Below, piece after piece: positions 62,384 through 64,000 of a stretch of DNA of 64,000 nucleotides. This DNA is from Pseudomonas sp. efr-133-TYG-5 (GTDB taxonomy: Bacteria > Pseudomonadota > Gammaproteobacteria > Pseudomonadales > Pseudomonadaceae). Position 1 is the first letter of the stretch. Each line of letters starts with the position of its first letter. The position numbers and the translations under genes are program-made. The stretch covers positions 124,001 through 188,000 of the forward strand of contig NZ_JARVSM010000007.1 of NCBI RefSeq assembly GCF_030209175.1, written 5' to 3'. Below the pieces are notes generated by a model. It was not told the origin of the DNA. It did no database searches and worked only from the letters and a program-made list of their open reading frames with translations.

Positions 62384-63997
62384 GTGTCGATCAAATTGCG
62401 TTTGCTGTTGCTGATTGCGACCAGCCTGCTGACGGCGCTGATTGTCAGCCTGGTCAGTTATGTCGGCAATGCGCGGATGTCCGCCGCGGTGAGCGACAAC
62501 GCGGTGAGCATGAGTGCACTGCGCAATCACATGGAGGCCGACATGATGCACGACGCCCTGCGCGCCGACGTCTACTCGGCGTTGCTGGTGGGCCTGGGCA
62601 AAAGCACCAGCAGCGCACAGGACGTGCGCGCCTCCATCGAGGAGCACGCCGGGCATTTTCGCGAAGTGCTGGGCGATAACCTCAAGCTGCCGGTCAACCC
62701 GACCCTGCGCACCGCGCTGGAGCAGATCAAGCCGAGCCTCGATACCTATATTGCCGCTGGCGAGCAGATTGTCGGCCTGGCCCTGGACAACCCGGACGCT
62801 GCGCAGCAGCAACTCGGCACCTTCAACAGTGCGTTCAGCCAGCTCGAAGGGCAGATGGCTGCCCTCAGCGAGCAGATCGAAACCAATACCCGGCAGACCA
62901 GCGAGGCCACCGAAGCGGCCATTCGCAACGCCAACATCGCCCTTGGCGTGGTGTTGCTGGCCAGCCTGTTGCTGCTGGCGGTGCAGGGCCGCTGGGTGAT
63001 TCGCAGCATCATGGGCCCGCTCCAGACCGCCAGCCGCATCGCCGACAGCATCGCCCACGGCAATCTCAGCGAGCCGATCAGCGAACCGCCCGGCAAGGAC
63101 GAGGCCAGTGCGTTGATCCGCACACTGGCGACCATGCAGCGCGATCTGCGCAACATGATCGACGTAGTACGGCGCAACGCCCACGGTGTCAGCGGCATGA
63201 GCGAGCAACTGAGCCAGGGCTGCCACCAGGTGGCCGACAGCAGCCAGCAGCAAAGCGTCGCCGCCGGCACCATGGCGGCCGCCGCCAGCCAGATGACCGC
63301 CAGCATCGAGGAAATCACCCGCCACGCCGAGCGGGCGCTGGGCATGGCCAATCAGGCCGAGTCACTGGCCAAGAACGGCGGCCAGGTGATCCATCAAGTG
63401 GTCAGCGACATGGACGACATCGCCCGCTCGGCACAGCAGTCGGCGCAGGTCATTCGCACCCTGGACCAGGAATCCGAGGGCATCTTCAACATCATCCAGG
63501 TGATCAAGAGCATAGCCGACCAGACCAACCTGCTGGCGCTCAACGCCGCGATCGAGGCCGCGCGGGCCGGCGAGCAGGGGCGCGGTTTCGCGGTGGTGGC
63601 GGATGAAGTGCGCAGCCTGGCTGCCCGCACCAGCGCTTCGACCCAGGAAATCGCTGCGATGGTCGCGCGTATCCAGCACAGCACCCGCGAAGCGGTCAGC
63701 AGCATGGAGGCGGGCGTGGCCCAGGTCGACAAGGGCATGGCGGTCACCGCCGACGTTGAACGGGCGATCCGCGAAATCCTCGAAGCCACCCTGAACACCA
63801 CGCAACTGGTCAACGACATCACCCGCACCATCGGCGAACAGAGCCAGGCCAGCAACGAAATCGCCCATCAGGTGGAAATGATCGCCGGCATGTCCGAAGG
63901 CAACAGCAAAGTCATCGGGCAGACGGCGAACACCACTGATGAGCTGTCGAGCCTGGCCGGGGCGCTGGCGTTGTCGGTGGATCGGTTTCGCCTGTGA
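62384..63997 (+). CDS. Methyl-accepting chemotaxis protein
   Basis: 537 residues from GTG 62384, preceded by GGGAGGAT. Helix 1 (LLLLIATSLLTALIVSLVSYV), a ~150-residue periplasmic helical-bundle sensor, helix 2 (IALGVVLLASLLLLAVQGRWVI), HAMP (IMGPLQTASRIADSIAHGNL), then the cytoplasmic signalling hairpin with IIQVIKSIADQTNLLALNAAIEAARAGEQGRGFAVVADEVRSLA. The periplasmic domain is of the four-helix type; its ligand is not evident. The stop is three bases from the window edge region. Confidence 0.93.
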   Translation: MSIKLRLLLLIATSLLTALIVSLVSYVGNARMSAAVSDNAVSMSALRNHMEADMMHDALRADVYSALLVGLGKSTSSAQDVRASIEEHAGHFREVLGDNLKLPVNPTLRTALEQIKPSLDTYIAAGEQIVGLALDNPDAAQQQLGTFNSAFSQLEGQMAALSEQIETNTRQTSEATEAAIRNANIALGVVLLASLLLLAVQGRWVIRSIMGPLQTASRIADSIAHGNLSEPISEPPGKDEASALIRTLATMQRDLRNMIDVVRRNAHGVSGMSEQLSQGCHQVADSSQQQSVAAGTMAAAASQMTASIEEITRHAERALGMANQAESLAKNGGQVIHQVVSDMDDIARSAQQSAQVIRTLDQESEGIFNIIQVIKSIADQTNLLALNAAIEAARAGEQGRGFAVVADEVRSLAARTSASTQEIAAMVARIQHSTREAVSSMEAGVAQVDKGMAVTADVERAIREILEATLNTTQLVNDITRTIGEQSQASNEIAHQVEMIAGMSEGNSKVIGQTANTTDELSSLAGALALSVDRFRL

Positions 63998-64000
63998 GGC

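Overview
The window is a GC-rich chromosomal segment of a Pseudomonas, most likely of the P. fluorescens group. The grounds are the gene families (paired AruF/AruG arginine succinyltransferases, HglS, a PA4872-type oxaloacetate decarboxylase, AotJ, phosphatidylcholine synthase, FtrA, AttEFGH) and three intergenic repeats of the hairpin type common in fluorescent pseudomonads (18697, 41416, 52774). This is inferred from protein and repeat recognition, not from a database search. I saw no rRNA, tRNA, CRISPR array, transposase, integrase or phage gene.

Layout. 1-10 kb: start of a nucleotide-sugar dehydrogenase, an EptA-like sulfatase-fold membrane enzyme, an AttEFGH-type ABC operon with a fused permease, small and secreted proteins, a glycosyltransferase and VanW. 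10-20 kb: a low-GC SUMF1-fold lipoprotein, a DJ-1/PfpI protein, HglS (2-oxoadipate dioxygenase/decarboxylase), a Baeyer-Villiger-like monooxygenase with an alpha/beta hydrolase, a MASE2-GGDEF cyclase, a carboxypeptidase G2-like M20 peptidase and an oxaloacetate decarboxylase. 20-27 kb: one leftward operon of an RpiR regulator, a cysteine hydrolase, a glutamine synthetase-like ligase, an N-formylglutamate amidohydrolase-like enzyme, an APC permease and AruF/AruG, with a palindromic operator candidate in front. 27-44 kb: CobF with a histidine phosphatase, FtrA and a divergent rhodanese, AotJ plus an AotO-like hydrolase, an esterase, membrane and secreted proteins, MntH, a LysR/oxidoreductase divergent pair, the atoD-atoA-atoB ketone-body operon with its LysR neighbour, a sirtuin and a methyltransferase.

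44.6-51 kb is the most interesting part. A DUF692/MNIO metalloenzyme and its DUF2063 partner face an OmpR/EnvZ-type two-component system. On the other side of that system lie a DUF2790 periplasmic protein, a secreted protein with five 14-residue repeats, and a DipZ-like CcdA-thioredoxin fusion. The promoters of the MNIO genes, the regulator and the DUF2790 operon carry the same composite DNA motif (TTTGTAT-GC-GTGTATC, then GAYACAC starting exactly 31 bases after the motif start). This suggests one regulon and one machine: a sensor controlling an MNIO peptide-modifying pair, a candidate multi-core substrate and a thiol-redox exporter.

51-64 kb: acetyltransferase, DUF4242, methyltransferase, an unknown three-helix membrane protein, DUF488, phosphatidylcholine synthase, a DUF533/TerB protein, a heme-oxygenase-fold iron enzyme coupled to a methyltransferase, LigD, two small conserved proteins and a methyl-accepting chemotaxis protein.
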